NCBI RefSeq assembly: GCF_900215535.1
Contig: NZ_OCND01000003.1
Span: 1 to 64,000, forward strand
Length of the DNA: 64,000 bases
Reading direction: 5' to 3'
Source of the DNA: Pseudoxanthomonas wuyuanensis
GTDB lineage: Bacteria > Pseudomonadota > Gammaproteobacteria > Xanthomonadales > Xanthomonadaceae
Shown here piece by piece: positions 48,737 to 57,900 of this stretch; the first letter of the stretch is position 1, and each line of letters begins with the position of its first letter. The notes below the pieces were generated by a model. That model was given only the letters and a program-made list of their open reading frames with translations. It was not told where the DNA came from and ran no database searches. A program made the translations under genes and the position numbers.

Positions 48737-51286
48737 ATGAGCCTGCAGGAATACCAGCGCAAGCGCCGCTTCGATCGCACGCCGGAGCCGGCGCCGGCGG
48801 CACGCGGGGCGCGCAGCCGCCGTCCCATCTTCGTCGTGCAGCTGCATCACGCCAGCCATCGCCACTACGACTTCCGCCTGCAGGTCGGCGACACCCTGAA
48901 GAGCTGGGCCGTGCCCAAGGGCCCAAGCTTCGATCCCGCGGTGAAGCGGCTGGCGGCGGAGGTGGAAGACCACCCGCTGGACTACGCCGATTTCGAAGGA
49001 GAAATCCCGAAAGGCCAGTATGGCGGCGGCCATGTGGCGACCTTCGACCGCGGACTCTGGACCACCGATGGCGATCCCGAAGCGCAGCTGGCCAAGGGGC
49101 ACCTGCGCTTTGAGATGTTCGGCCAGAAGCTCAGGGGCGGCTGGCACCTGGTGCGCACGCACAAGGCCGCACGCCAGCCGCAGTGGCTGCTGTTCAAGGA
49201 ACGCGACGGCTACGCCGGCAAGCAGCAAGCCGACGACCTGTTGCAGGATGTCACCCCGCCACCGGGCCAGGCGCCGCCGCGCCCGGCGCGCAAGGCGGCC
49301 CGCAAGCGCGCAAGCGCGCACGCCGCCGCAGGCGATCGCTGGGCGCGCCGCGCCGCCAGGCTGGAGCACGCGCGTGCCGCCCATCACCGGCCCGCCTTTC
49401 GCGCACCGCAGCTGGCAAAGCTGTACCAGCATGTCCCCGATGGCGATGACTGGCTGCATGAGGCCAAGTGGGACGGCTACCGCCTCATCGCGCAGATCGC
49501 CCGCGGCAAGGTGCGGCTGTGGTCGCGCAACGAACTGGAGTGGACCGCCAGGGCGCCGGAGATCGTCGCCGCACTGGAATCGTTGGGCCTGTACGATGCG
49601 GTGCTGGACGGCGAGCTGGTGGCCGGTGCGGGCCGGCAGGAGGACTTCGGCCTGCTGCAGGCCACGCTGTCCGGCGAAAAGAACGCCACGCTGTCGTACG
49701 TGCTGTTCGATGTCCTGCAGATCGACGACGTCGACCTGGCGCGCAGCCCGCAGTACCAGCGCAAGGCCTTGCTGGCCGAAATCCTGAAGAATCCGCCGGC
49801 GCACCTGGTCTACAGCTCGCATATCGTCGGCCGCGGCCAGGAAGCGCTGGCCAAAGCGATCGAGCGCGGACTGGAGGGCATCATCTGCAAGCGCGCCGAC
49901 GCGCCCTATCACGCCGGCCGCAGCGACGCCTGGCGCAAGATCAAGCAGCGCGCCTCCGACGAGTTCGCTGTCGTCGGCTATACCGCACCCAGGGGCAGCC
50001 GCACCGGACTGGGCGCGCTGCTGCTGGCCGCACCCGACACGGCGCATGGCTGGCGCTACGTCGGCCGCGTGGGGACCGGCTTCAGCAATGAATTGCTGGG
50101 GTCGTTGGCCGCAAAGCTGTCGAAGTCCTCGCGCGCAAAGCCCACGGTCTTCGTCGGCGTCGACGATCCCGAACTGCGCCAGGCCCGCTGGGTGGTACCC
50201 CGGCTGGTGGCGGAAGTCTTCTATCACGGCTTCGGCAATCAGGGCCTGCTGCGGCAGCCGTCGCTGAAGACCATCCGCGCGGACAAGCGCGCCACGGATC
50301 TGGGCGATGGCGACGCCCCTGCCCCGAAGGAGAGCAACATGCCCGCCACGCGTGGCAGCAAGAGCGATTCGGCACCGGTAGAGCTGACCAGCCCCGGCCG
50401 CGTGGTGTACCCCGACAGCGGCATCAGCAAGGCGCAGGTGTTCGACTACTACCGCACCATGGCGCGCTGGCTGCTGCCGGAAATCCAGGGCCGCCCGCTG
50501 TCGGTCGTACGCTGCCCGCAGGGCGCGGCGCGGCCATGCTTCTTCCAGAAACACCACACCGCCGGCATGGACCGCGTCCAGGCGGTTGCGCTGGAAGAAG
50601 AGGGCGGTACGCGCGCCGACTACCTGCTCGTCAACGACGAAGCCGGCCTGCTGGAGCTGGTGCAGTTCAATGCGTTGGAGTTTCATCCGTGGGGCGCGCG
50701 GGCCGACACGCCCGATCGGGCCGACCGCATCGTCTTCGATCTCGACCCCGGCCCCGACGTGGCCTGGCCGCAGGTGGTGCAAGCGGCGCGACTGGTCCGC
50801 GCCCGGCTTGCCGCGCTGGGTCTGGCGTCATACGTGCGGACTTCCGGCGGCAAGGGCCTGCATGTGGTTGCGCCGCTGAAGCCGACGTCGCCATGGGCGC
50901 AGGCAAAGGCGTTCGCGCATGCATTCGCCGAATCGATGGCGGCCTCCGAGCCGCTGGCGTTCGTGGCCACGGCGGCGAAGAAATTCCGCAAGGGCCGCAT
51001 CTTCATCGACTACCTGCGCAACGGCCGCGGCGCCACCAGCGTGGCATCGTTTTCGCTGCGCGCACGCGATGGCGCGCCGGTGGCGATGCCGCTGCGCTGG
51101 GCAGAACTGGGCCGCATCAAGGGCGGCAACGCCTACGATCTGGTGTCCGCGCAGCGGCGCATGGCGCGGATGAAATCGCACCCCTGGGGCGATTACGCCC
51201 GTCGCCGGCAGGATCTGGAAGGCGTCGGCCGCGCGCTGGCCGGCCAGGGCAAGCAGAAAGCCGGGCGCGCGCCGCGCAAGCGCTAG
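48737..51286 (+). CDS. ligD: Three-domain DNA ligase D
   Basis: An 849-residue LigD in the order phosphoesterase, ligase, polymerase. The 3'-phosphoesterase domain (~28-180) shows QLHHASHRHYDFRLQ and DHPLDYADFEGEIPKGQYG. The ATP ligase domain (~225-510) has the nucleophile in EAKWDGYR (Lys ~243) and LEGIICKR. The polymerase/primase domain (~545-835) has the DLDPG Asp pair (~668) and RIFIDYLRNGRGAT. It trims, fills and seals ends held by Ku. ATG 48737 has GAGGAG upstream. Confidence 0.95.
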   Translation: MSLQEYQRKRRFDRTPEPAPAARGARSRRPIFVVQLHHASHRHYDFRLQVGDTLKSWAVPKGPSFDPAVKRLAAEVEDHPLDYADFEGEIPKGQYGGGHVATFDRGLWTTDGDPEAQLAKGHLRFEMFGQKLRGGWHLVRTHKAARQPQWLLFKERDGYAGKQQADDLLQDVTPPPGQAPPRPARKAARKRASAHAAAGDRWARRAARLEHARAAHHRPAFRAPQLAKLYQHVPDGDDWLHEAKWDGYRLIAQIARGKVRLWSRNELEWTARAPEIVAALESLGLYDAVLDGELVAGAGRQEDFGLLQATLSGEKNATLSYVLFDVLQIDDVDLARSPQYQRKALLAEILKNPPAHLVYSSHIVGRGQEALAKAIERGLEGIICKRADAPYHAGRSDAWRKIKQRASDEFAVVGYTAPRGSRTGLGALLLAAPDTAHGWRYVGRVGTGFSNELLGSLAAKLSKSSRAKPTVFVGVDDPELRQARWVVPRLVAEVFYHGFGNQGLLRQPSLKTIRADKRATDLGDGDAPAPKESNMPATRGSKSDSAPVELTSPGRVVYPDSGISKAQVFDYYRTMARWLLPEIQGRPLSVVRCPQGAARPCFFQKHHTAGMDRVQAVALEEEGGTRADYLLVNDEAGLLELVQFNALEFHPWGARADTPDRADRIVFDLDPGPDVAWPQVVQAARLVRARLAALGLASYVRTSGGKGLHVVAPLKPTSPWAQAKAFAHAFAESMAASEPLAFVATAAKKFRKGRIFIDYLRNGRGATSVASFSLRARDGAPVAMPLRWAELGRIKGGNAYDLVSAQRRMARMKSHPWGDYARRRQDLEGVGRALAGQGKQKAGRAPRKR

Positions 51287-51344
51287 CGGGCATCGGGCGG
51301 GAAGGCGGCCAGGCGCTTGCCTGCCATCGCCGCGCCTGCGGAAG

Positions 51345-52382
51345 TCAGCCGGTGCGGTGCGCGCGCTTGAGGAAGCGGATGGCAGCCAGTTCCCACTGGC
51401 GCAGCCCTTTCGCATTGCGGGCGGCGCGGCGCACGCGACCGTCCTGCCAGCCGTCGAACACGCGCGGGTCCACGTAGCATTTCTCGCAGATGCGCGGCGT
51501 GTTGCCCAGAATGGCGGCGGTCTCGCGCAGCACCTGCTGCCTGACCTGCGCGGACAGCGCCGGGTCGCCCTCTGCCGGGGGATCCAGCGCGGCCAATCGA
51601 CGGAACGCGTACAGCGTGGCGCCCCAGGTGCGGAAATCCTTGGCGCTGTAAGGGCCGCCCAGTTGCGCCTGCAGATAGGCGTTGATGTCGCCGGAACCGA
51701 TGCGCTGGACTGCGCCGCCTTGGCGGTACTGGAACAGCGCCTGCCCCGGCAGTTGCTGGCAGCGCCGCACCAGCGCCACCAGCCGCGCGTCGTTGACCGT
51801 GCTTTCCAGCATGCGTCCGCCCTTGCCGCGGAAAGCGAAGCGCACCTGTCCCGATGCCACGAATCGGGCATGCGCATTGCGCAAGGTGGTGATGCCGTAG
51901 GAGCCGTTCTGCCGCTGGTAGCCGGCGTTGCCCACGCGCAGCAGGGTCTGCCCCAGCAGCGCCACCACCAGCGCCACCACCCGCTCGCGCGGAAAGCCGG
52001 GCAGCGCCAGATCGGCGCGGACCTGGCGCCGCAGTCGCGGCAGGGCTTCGGCAAAGGCGATGATGCGGTCGTACTTGTGCGCGCCGCGCTCGGCCTGCCA
52101 GTGGCGATGGTAGCGATACTGCTTGCGGCCGCGCGCGTCGCGGCCGGTGGCCTGCAGATGGCCGCGCGGATCGGCGCAGATCCAGACATCGGTGTAGGCC
52201 GGCGGAATCGCCAGCTGTCGGATGCGCGCAATCGTCGCCGGGTCGCGTACCTGCCGGCCGCGCGCATCCAGATAGACGAAGCCGCGTCCGGCGCGCCGGC
52301 GCCGCAGCCCCGGCATGGCGTCGGACGTGTAGATCAGCGCTGCCACGGCGTCGCCTGGCCTGCCTGGATGTCGGCAGCGCAT
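51345..52382 (-). CDS. Type IB DNA topoisomerase (poxvirus-like)
   Basis: A 345-residue enzyme. N-terminal domain GLRRRRAGRGFVYLDARGRQ, AIPPAYTDVWICADPRGHLQ; catalytic domain with KYDRIIAFAEALPRLRRQVR, VGNAGY, the active-site Arg and Lys in FAFRGKGG and KDFRTWGAT, and the nucleophile Tyr in RICEKCYVDPRV. It relaxes supercoils without ATP. ATG 52382 has only a weak ribosome-binding site; the N-terminal ~20 residues are uncertain. Convergent with ligD, 58 bp apart. Confidence 0.9.
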   Translation of the reverse strand: MRCRHPGRPGDAVAALIYTSDAMPGLRRRRAGRGFVYLDARGRQVRDPATIARIRQLAIPPAYTDVWICADPRGHLQATGRDARGRKQYRYHRHWQAERGAHKYDRIIAFAEALPRLRRQVRADLALPGFPRERVVALVVALLGQTLLRVGNAGYQRQNGSYGITTLRNAHARFVASGQVRFAFRGKGGRMLESTVNDARLVALVRRCQQLPGQALFQYRQGGAVQRIGSGDINAYLQAQLGGPYSAKDFRTWGATLYAFRRLAALDPPAEGDPALSAQVRQQVLRETAAILGNTPRICEKCYVDPRVFDGWQDGRVRRAARNAKGLRQWELAAIRFLKRAHRTG

Positions 52383-52624
52383 CGCCTGGTCTTTGGCATC
52401 GCATCCTCCTTCCCGACTGCCTGCGCCGGCAACTGCCGGAGCGGGCGCACCGAGAGCATATGCACGGCCGCAACCGCGCCTTGTGAAATCGGCAAAGCGC
52501 CTGCGTGGGCGATGCCGCCGTTGCATGCGCGCGGCGCATGTCCTGCCTTGTGCACGTTGCCTTACGCCGACCGGCGCTATACCCGCCGGTGCACGCCACC
52601 GGATCGAACTGCGACGAGGCACGC

Positions 52625-53182
52625 ATGGCCCAACGACCTGCACTGATGATCCTGGACATGATCAACCTGTTCGACTTCGAAGGCGGATCGGCGCTGTCGT
52701 CCGCCGCACTGGCCTGCGTTCCGCGCCTGCTGTCGTTGCGCGATCGCTTCGATGCCGCGTCCTGTCCGGTCATCTACGTCAACGACAACTTCACCCGCTG
52801 GCAGGGCGAGTTTGCCGACCTGATCGCCCGATGCATCGACAGCGGCGGCGATTCGGCGCGGATTGCCGCCGCGCTGGCGCCACGCGGCAGCGACTACTAC
52901 GTGCTCAAACCCAAGCACTCGGCGTTCCAGGCCACGGCGTTGCCGGTGCTGCTCGGCAAGCTGGAGGTGGACCGCGTTGTCCTGGCCGGCATCTCGGCCG
53001 ACTCGTGCATTCTGGCCACGGCGCAGGACGCCAAGATGCGCGAGTACCCGATCTGGGTACCCAGCGATGCGGTCGCCGCCATCAGCAAGGAGCGCAAGGA
53101 AATGGCCCTGAAGCTCATGGATCTTTCATTGCAGGCCAGGGTCGATTCCACGTTCGCGGTCAGGCAGACGTTTCCGCCATAG
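52625..53182 (+). CDS. Isochorismatase-family cysteine hydrolase
   Basis: A 185-residue protein with the family triad: Asp in LMILDMINLFDFE, Lys in VLKPKHSAF, and Cys in LAGISADSCILATAQDAKMR. Members hydrolyse amides or vinyl ethers, so the substrate cannot be told from sequence. ATG 52625 gives normal family length. Separate transcript from ligD; 52383-52624 shows no gene. Confidence 0.87.
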   Translation: MAQRPALMILDMINLFDFEGGSALSSAALACVPRLLSLRDRFDAASCPVIYVNDNFTRWQGEFADLIARCIDSGGDSARIAAALAPRGSDYYVLKPKHSAFQATALPVLLGKLEVDRVVLAGISADSCILATAQDAKMREYPIWVPSDAVAAISKERKEMALKLMDLSLQARVDSTFAVRQTFPP

Positions 53183-53223
53183 GCGCTCCCAGGCCGGCTT
53201 GCGTAAAGGCAACGGGCGCCGGG

Positions 53224-54411
53224 TCACTCCTTTGCGGCCGCCGCATGCCCGGGTGGCCGTGGCGGCGCCACCGAGCCGCGCGTGACCAGTTGATGCGGCA
53301 CGATATGGTGGACGACGGCGCGCGCGCCCCGGTCCGGGCGGCGGACGGCGCGCAGCAGCATATCGATGGCGGTATCGGCCATCGACGCGATCGGCTGGTG
53401 AATCGTGGTGAGCTCGGGCCAGACCATGGTCGCCGCGGACGTGTCGTCGAAGCCCACCACCGACAGGTCGCCAGGCACATTCATGCCCTGCCGGTGCGCC
53501 ACCGATACCACCGCCGAGGCCATGTCGTCGTTGCTGGCGAAGATGGCCGTGGGCAGGCGCTGCAGCGCCAGCAGCTTTTCGGCCGCTTCCAGGCCCGAAC
53601 GATAGGTGTAGTAACCCTGCTGGACCAGCGCATCGTCCAGCGCAATGCCGGCCTCGTCCAATGCCTGCCGGAAGCCCTCGAAGCGGTGCGCGCTGGCGGT
53701 CTGGTTGGGATTGCCCTTGATGTAGCCGATGCGGGTGTGGCCATTGGCAATCAGGTGGGCGGTGATTTCCTTGCTGGCGCGGAAATCGTCGATGCGCACG
53801 CAGGCAACCTCATCGCTGAAATTTCCCGAGGCAATGGACACCACCGGAATGCCGGCGTTGACGAACTCCATGACCACCGGCCTGGATTCGCACAGCGGCG
53901 GCGGCAGGATGACGCCGGCCACGCTGTTGGCCAGCAGGCGTGCGGCATTGCGCTGGGCATCGGTGTCCAGGTTGTCCCAGGTGGCGATGGTCAGTTGCGC
54001 CGCCGCGCGCGCCGAGCCGCTCAGCGCACCGACCAGCAGTTCGCGAAGATAGGTCGAGCTGGGATTGGTGTAGATCAGCGCGATGCAGGTGTGCTGGGCG
54101 GCGGCCAGCGAGCTGGCCGCCAGGTTGGGCCGGTAGCCGAGCTCGCGCACCGTGCGCATGACCCGTTCCCGGGTCGCGTCGCGCACCATGCCGTAACCGT
54201 TGATCACACGCGAGACCGTCATCGGCGACACGCCGGCCTTCGAGGCCACTTCGTCTATCGTCACCGCGCGTCCTTTCCGGCGCACCGACTTGATTGGTTT
54301 CTCCAAGGTAGCGTCCTCCCCTGAGGGTGCAGCCGATTGCGTGGGCAGAAGCTTTTCCGGCGAAGCAGGACACGGCGCAACCGGCATTGCAGTGGCATGG
54401 TTCGCCGTCAC
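53224..54411 (-). CDS. LacI-family transcriptional regulator
   Basis: A 395-residue protein. The LacI helix-turn-helix (VTIDEVASKAGVSPMTVSRV, then INGYGMVRDATR) begins at ~residue 50, preceded by an unusual ~45-residue basic/Pro-rich extension. The ligand-binding domain (~105-375) is complete (FASNDDMASAVV, VVGFDDTSAATMVWPELTTI). It probably represses sugar-utilisation genes, although no such gene adjoins it. Starts at 54411 or 54387 are possible; the operator at 54417-54430 lies immediately upstream. Confidence 0.85.
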   Translation of the reverse strand: MTANHATAMPVAPCPASPEKLLPTQSAAPSGEDATLEKPIKSVRRKGRAVTIDEVASKAGVSPMTVSRVINGYGMVRDATRERVMRTVRELGYRPNLAASSLAAAQHTCIALIYTNPSSTYLRELLVGALSGSARAAAQLTIATWDNLDTDAQRNAARLLANSVAGVILPPPLCESRPVVMEFVNAGIPVVSIASGNFSDEVACVRIDDFRASKEITAHLIANGHTRIGYIKGNPNQTASAHRFEGFRQALDEAGIALDDALVQQGYYTYRSGLEAAEKLLALQRLPTAIFASNDDMASAVVSVAHRQGMNVPGDLSVVGFDDTSAATMVWPELTTIHQPIASMADTAIDMLLRAVRRPDRGARAVVHHIVPHQLVTRGSVAPPRPPGHAAAAKE

Positions 54412-54416
54412 TCGGA

Positions 54417-54430
54417 TGATAGCGCTATCA
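54417..54430. promoter_or_regulatory. LacI-type operator TGATAGCGCTATCA
   Basis: A perfect 14-bp palindrome with the central AGCGCT typical of LacI-family sites and close to the Xanthomonas xyl box TGGTAGCGCTAACA (from memory). It directly precedes the LacI gene, so autoregulation is likely. Confidence 0.7.
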
Positions 54431-54757
54431 GTGCGGCCGCATTCCCGGCGCGCGTCGCTTGCCGTGAGGCCGGCGGCAAGCGCTGCCGCGGCCGCGGTTT
54501 CGTTCCGCTGGCCAGGCTGTCGACGACCGGCGTTGCCGTAACGGGCGGCAACGGTTCGCCCGGTCCGGAGACCGGCTCGGCCAATGCGTTTTTCCCAGGG
54601 ATGCCGGCCGTGTCCAGGCTGCGCCCGCGCCTTCTCCCACCCGCTTCGCGGGCACCGGTCCGGCCCTCACGCGTGGCGTTCGGTCGCTCATCGGTCCGCA
54701 GGCCAGTGGCCCGCAAGCAGACCTCTTTGCCCCGCGCGGGGAGAGGGGAGAAGCGCG
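54431..54757. other. Intergenic region without a recognised gene
   Basis: GC-rich sequence with short local palindromes such as CCCCGCGCGGGG near 54735-54746, which may serve as the terminator of the minus-strand glucan synthase operon ending at 54758. Confidence 0.4.
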
Positions 54758-54985
54758 CTAGTCCGCCAATCCGGCCGGTCTGCGAATGCCATTCTTCTCG
54801 AGCATGGCATCCAGCCGCCGTTGCGCGTAGGGCCGCTCGTCCGGTCCGGCATGGTCCAGGATTTCCTTCGCCAGCGCGTCGAACTGCGGCCAGAACTGCG
54901 CCGGGTGGCGCAGATGCTCGCACCACAGCGGCAGCATGCCGGCCAGGCGATCCAGCTCGGCATCCAGCTGCCGGCGGGCCATCAT
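54758..54985 (-). CDS. Small protein coupled to the cyclic glucan synthase
   Basis: A 75-residue soluble, mostly helical protein (MMARRQLDAELDRLAGMLPL; DALAKEILDHAGPDERPYAQ). ATG 54985 overlaps the synthase stop codon (ATGA), indicating translational coupling. No family recognised. The tight linkage suggests a role in glucan synthesis or its regulation. Confidence 0.6.
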   Translation of the reverse strand: MMARRQLDAELDRLAGMLPLWCEHLRHPAQFWPQFDALAKEILDHAGPDERPYAQRRLDAMLEKNGIRRPAGLAD

Positions 54986-57900
54986 GGCTGCGGGCGCGGC
55001 CAGTGCGCCAGGACATGGTGGACGGACTGGTCATCGACCAGCGGGAAATGCAGGCCGGACTGTTCGATACCGTCCAGCGTCAACGTGGCCGGCCCGTCCG
55101 CGCTCTGCACCACTTCGATCTGGTACATGCTTTCGCCGTGGCGGTATTGCAGGCGATAGCCCGGCCAGTGCGCCGGGATGCAGGGTTTCAGCCGCAGCTG
55201 GCTGCCATGCCGCTGCAGACCCAGCAGCGATTCGGTCAGCAGCCGGTACATCCATCCCGCCGAGCCGGTATACCAGGTCCAGCCGCCGCGCCCGACATGC
55301 GGTTCGACAGCGTAGACATCGGCCGCCAGCACATAGGGTTCGACCTTGTAGCGGGCGACGCCATCGGCGTCCTGCGTATGGCTGATGGGATTGATCATGC
55401 GCGCCAGTTCCCAGGCGCGTTCGGCATCGCCAAGCTGGGCGAATGCCATCGCCGCCCACACGGCCGCATGCGTGTACTGGCCGCCGTTCTCGCGCACGCC
55501 CGGCACGTAGCCGCGGATGTAGCCCGGGTCCTTGCCGGTCTTGTCGAACGGCGGATCGAGCAGCTGGATCAACCTGGCCTGGCGACGCACCAGGTGCCGG
55601 TCCAGCGACGCCATCGCCTGCCGCGCACGTTGCGGATCCGCCGCGCCCGACAGGACCGACCAGCTTTGCGAAATCGAATCGATCCTGCACTCATCGCTCA
55701 GTTTCGAACCCAGCGGCGTGCCGTCGTCGAACCAGGCGCGCCGATACCATTCGCCGTCCCAGGCATGCGCTTCCAGGCTCTCCTGCAGCAACTCCGAGGC
55801 ATCGCGGCAATAGCGGACGAAATCGCCGTCGCCGCGCGCCTGCGCGACCCGGCGGAACCGCTGCAGCGCGGCGAACAGGAAGAAGCCCAGCCAGACGCTC
55901 TCGCCCTTGCCGCCTTCGCCGACGCGGTTCATGCCGTCGTTCCAGTCGCCGGTACCGATCAGCGGCAGCCCGTGCTCGCCGAGCAGGCCATACGCCCGCT
56001 TCAGCGCACGCACGCAATGATCGTAAAGCGACGAGCGCAGCCCGGATGCCGTTGGCAGGTCGTAATAGGATTCCTCATCGGGACCGACCAACCGTCCTTC
56101 GATGAAGCGGATGCGTTCGTCCAGCACGCCGGTATCGTCGGTGACGTCCAGGTAGCGGCAGACCGCCAGCGGCAACCACAGATAGTCATCCGAGCAGCGC
56201 GTACGCACGCCGCGCCCTTGCGGCGGATGCCACCAGTGCAGCACGTCGCCCTGCGGGAACTGGTGAGCCGCGCTGAGCAGCAGGTGGGCGCGGGTCAGCG
56301 CCGGCATGGCGTGCACCGTGGCCATCGTGTCCTGCAACTGGTCGCGGAAGCCGAAAGCGCCGCCGGACTGGTAGTAGCCGCTGCGGGCCACGTACCGGCA
56401 GGCCAGGGTCTGGTACAGCAGCCAGCCATTGGCCAGCGCATCCACGGCCGGTTCCGGCGTGGCCACCCGGATCGTTCCCAGCGTATCCAGCCAATGCATG
56501 CGGACCGCGTCCAGGCTGTCGTGCGCGACGGCCTGGCCCTGCACGCGCATGGCCAATGCGGTGGCGGCCGGATAGTCGATGGCGGCGCCCAGGCGGAAGA
56601 TGGTCTCGCGGCTTTCCCCCGGCTCCAGATCCATCACGACCTGGATCGCCGCACACGGGTCCAGCCCGACCCCCAGCCTTCCGGACAGCCGCTCGCGCTG
56701 CAGCGCCGCCGGTGCGGCCAGGCTGCCGTTGCGGCCGATAAACTCGGCGCGGTCGGCTGTGAAGGCGCGGTCCTTCGCGTCGGTATCGAAGAACGCCACG
56801 CGCCCGTTGAAGGCGGTGTTGTAGGGGTTGCGCGCGGTCAGCGCGCCGGAGGCTCCATCGAGTTCGCTGACCACATGCATCTGCGACCTGGCGCGGATGT
56901 CGCCCAGCACCCATTCCACGTAGCCGGTGGCGGAAAGGCGGCGCGCGCGCGCGGACAGGTTGCGCAACCTCAGCACCGAGAACTTGACCGCTTCTTCCAG
57001 CGCCACATACACCCAGAGTTCGCTGGCGATGCCGTCCTCGACGTGCTCGTAGACGCTGTAGCCGAAGCCGTGGCGGGTGCGGTAGGCGCCGCTGCCGGGG
57101 CAGGGCAATGGCATTGGCGACCAGACCCGGCCGGTTTCCTCGTCGCGCAGGTAGAACGCTTCGCCGCCGGTGTCGGACACCGGGTCGTTGTGCCACGGCG
57201 TCAGCCGGAACTCATGGGCATTGTCGAACCAGGTATAGCCGGGCGAACTTTCGCTGACCACCGTGCCCAGATGCGGGTTGGCCATCACGTTGGACCACGG
57301 CGCCGGCGTCGGCGCGCCTTCGCGCAGCACGCTGACGTACTCGCGGCCATCGGCGGAGAACGCGCCGGTGCCGTTGTCGAACAGGACCGGACCGGCGGAA
57401 GGTTCGAACGGCCATGCCTCCTCGTCCTCGTCCGGCGACCGGTGCGGCGGCAGTCCCGACAACGAATCCTCGTCCGCCGGCAGCAACTCCGGCTGGTACG
57501 GCACGGCGGGAGGGCCTTCCGGAAACAGCAGGGCCATGCTGCGCTCGGGCGGGACGTGATGGCCGACCTGCGCGGCCAGCGTGCCGTTGCGGTCGCAGAC
57601 GATCACCCGCGCGATGGTCTGCAGCAGAATCCGGTCCTCCTGCGAGATCTGCTGCGCCGGCCGTACGAAGATCCCGCCCGGGCGTTCGAGCACGTTGAAT
57701 TCGGGATCGGCCGAAACCATGCCCAGGATCTGTTCCTGCAGCTGCTGCCGGTAGCTGGCCTGGCTCTCGTTCCAGATCACCAGATCCGCATGCAGGCCCT
57801 TGAGCCGCCAGTACGCATGCGCCTGCACCATCTGCCGCACCAGTTCGATGTTGTCGGCATCGGCGATCTGCAGCAGCACGATCGGCAGATCGCCGGAGAT

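Noticed and set aside
47939-50782. A 947-codon minus-strand frame opposite ku, the GIY-YIG gene and ligD
   Set aside because: It crosses three well-supported genes and has no domain of its own.
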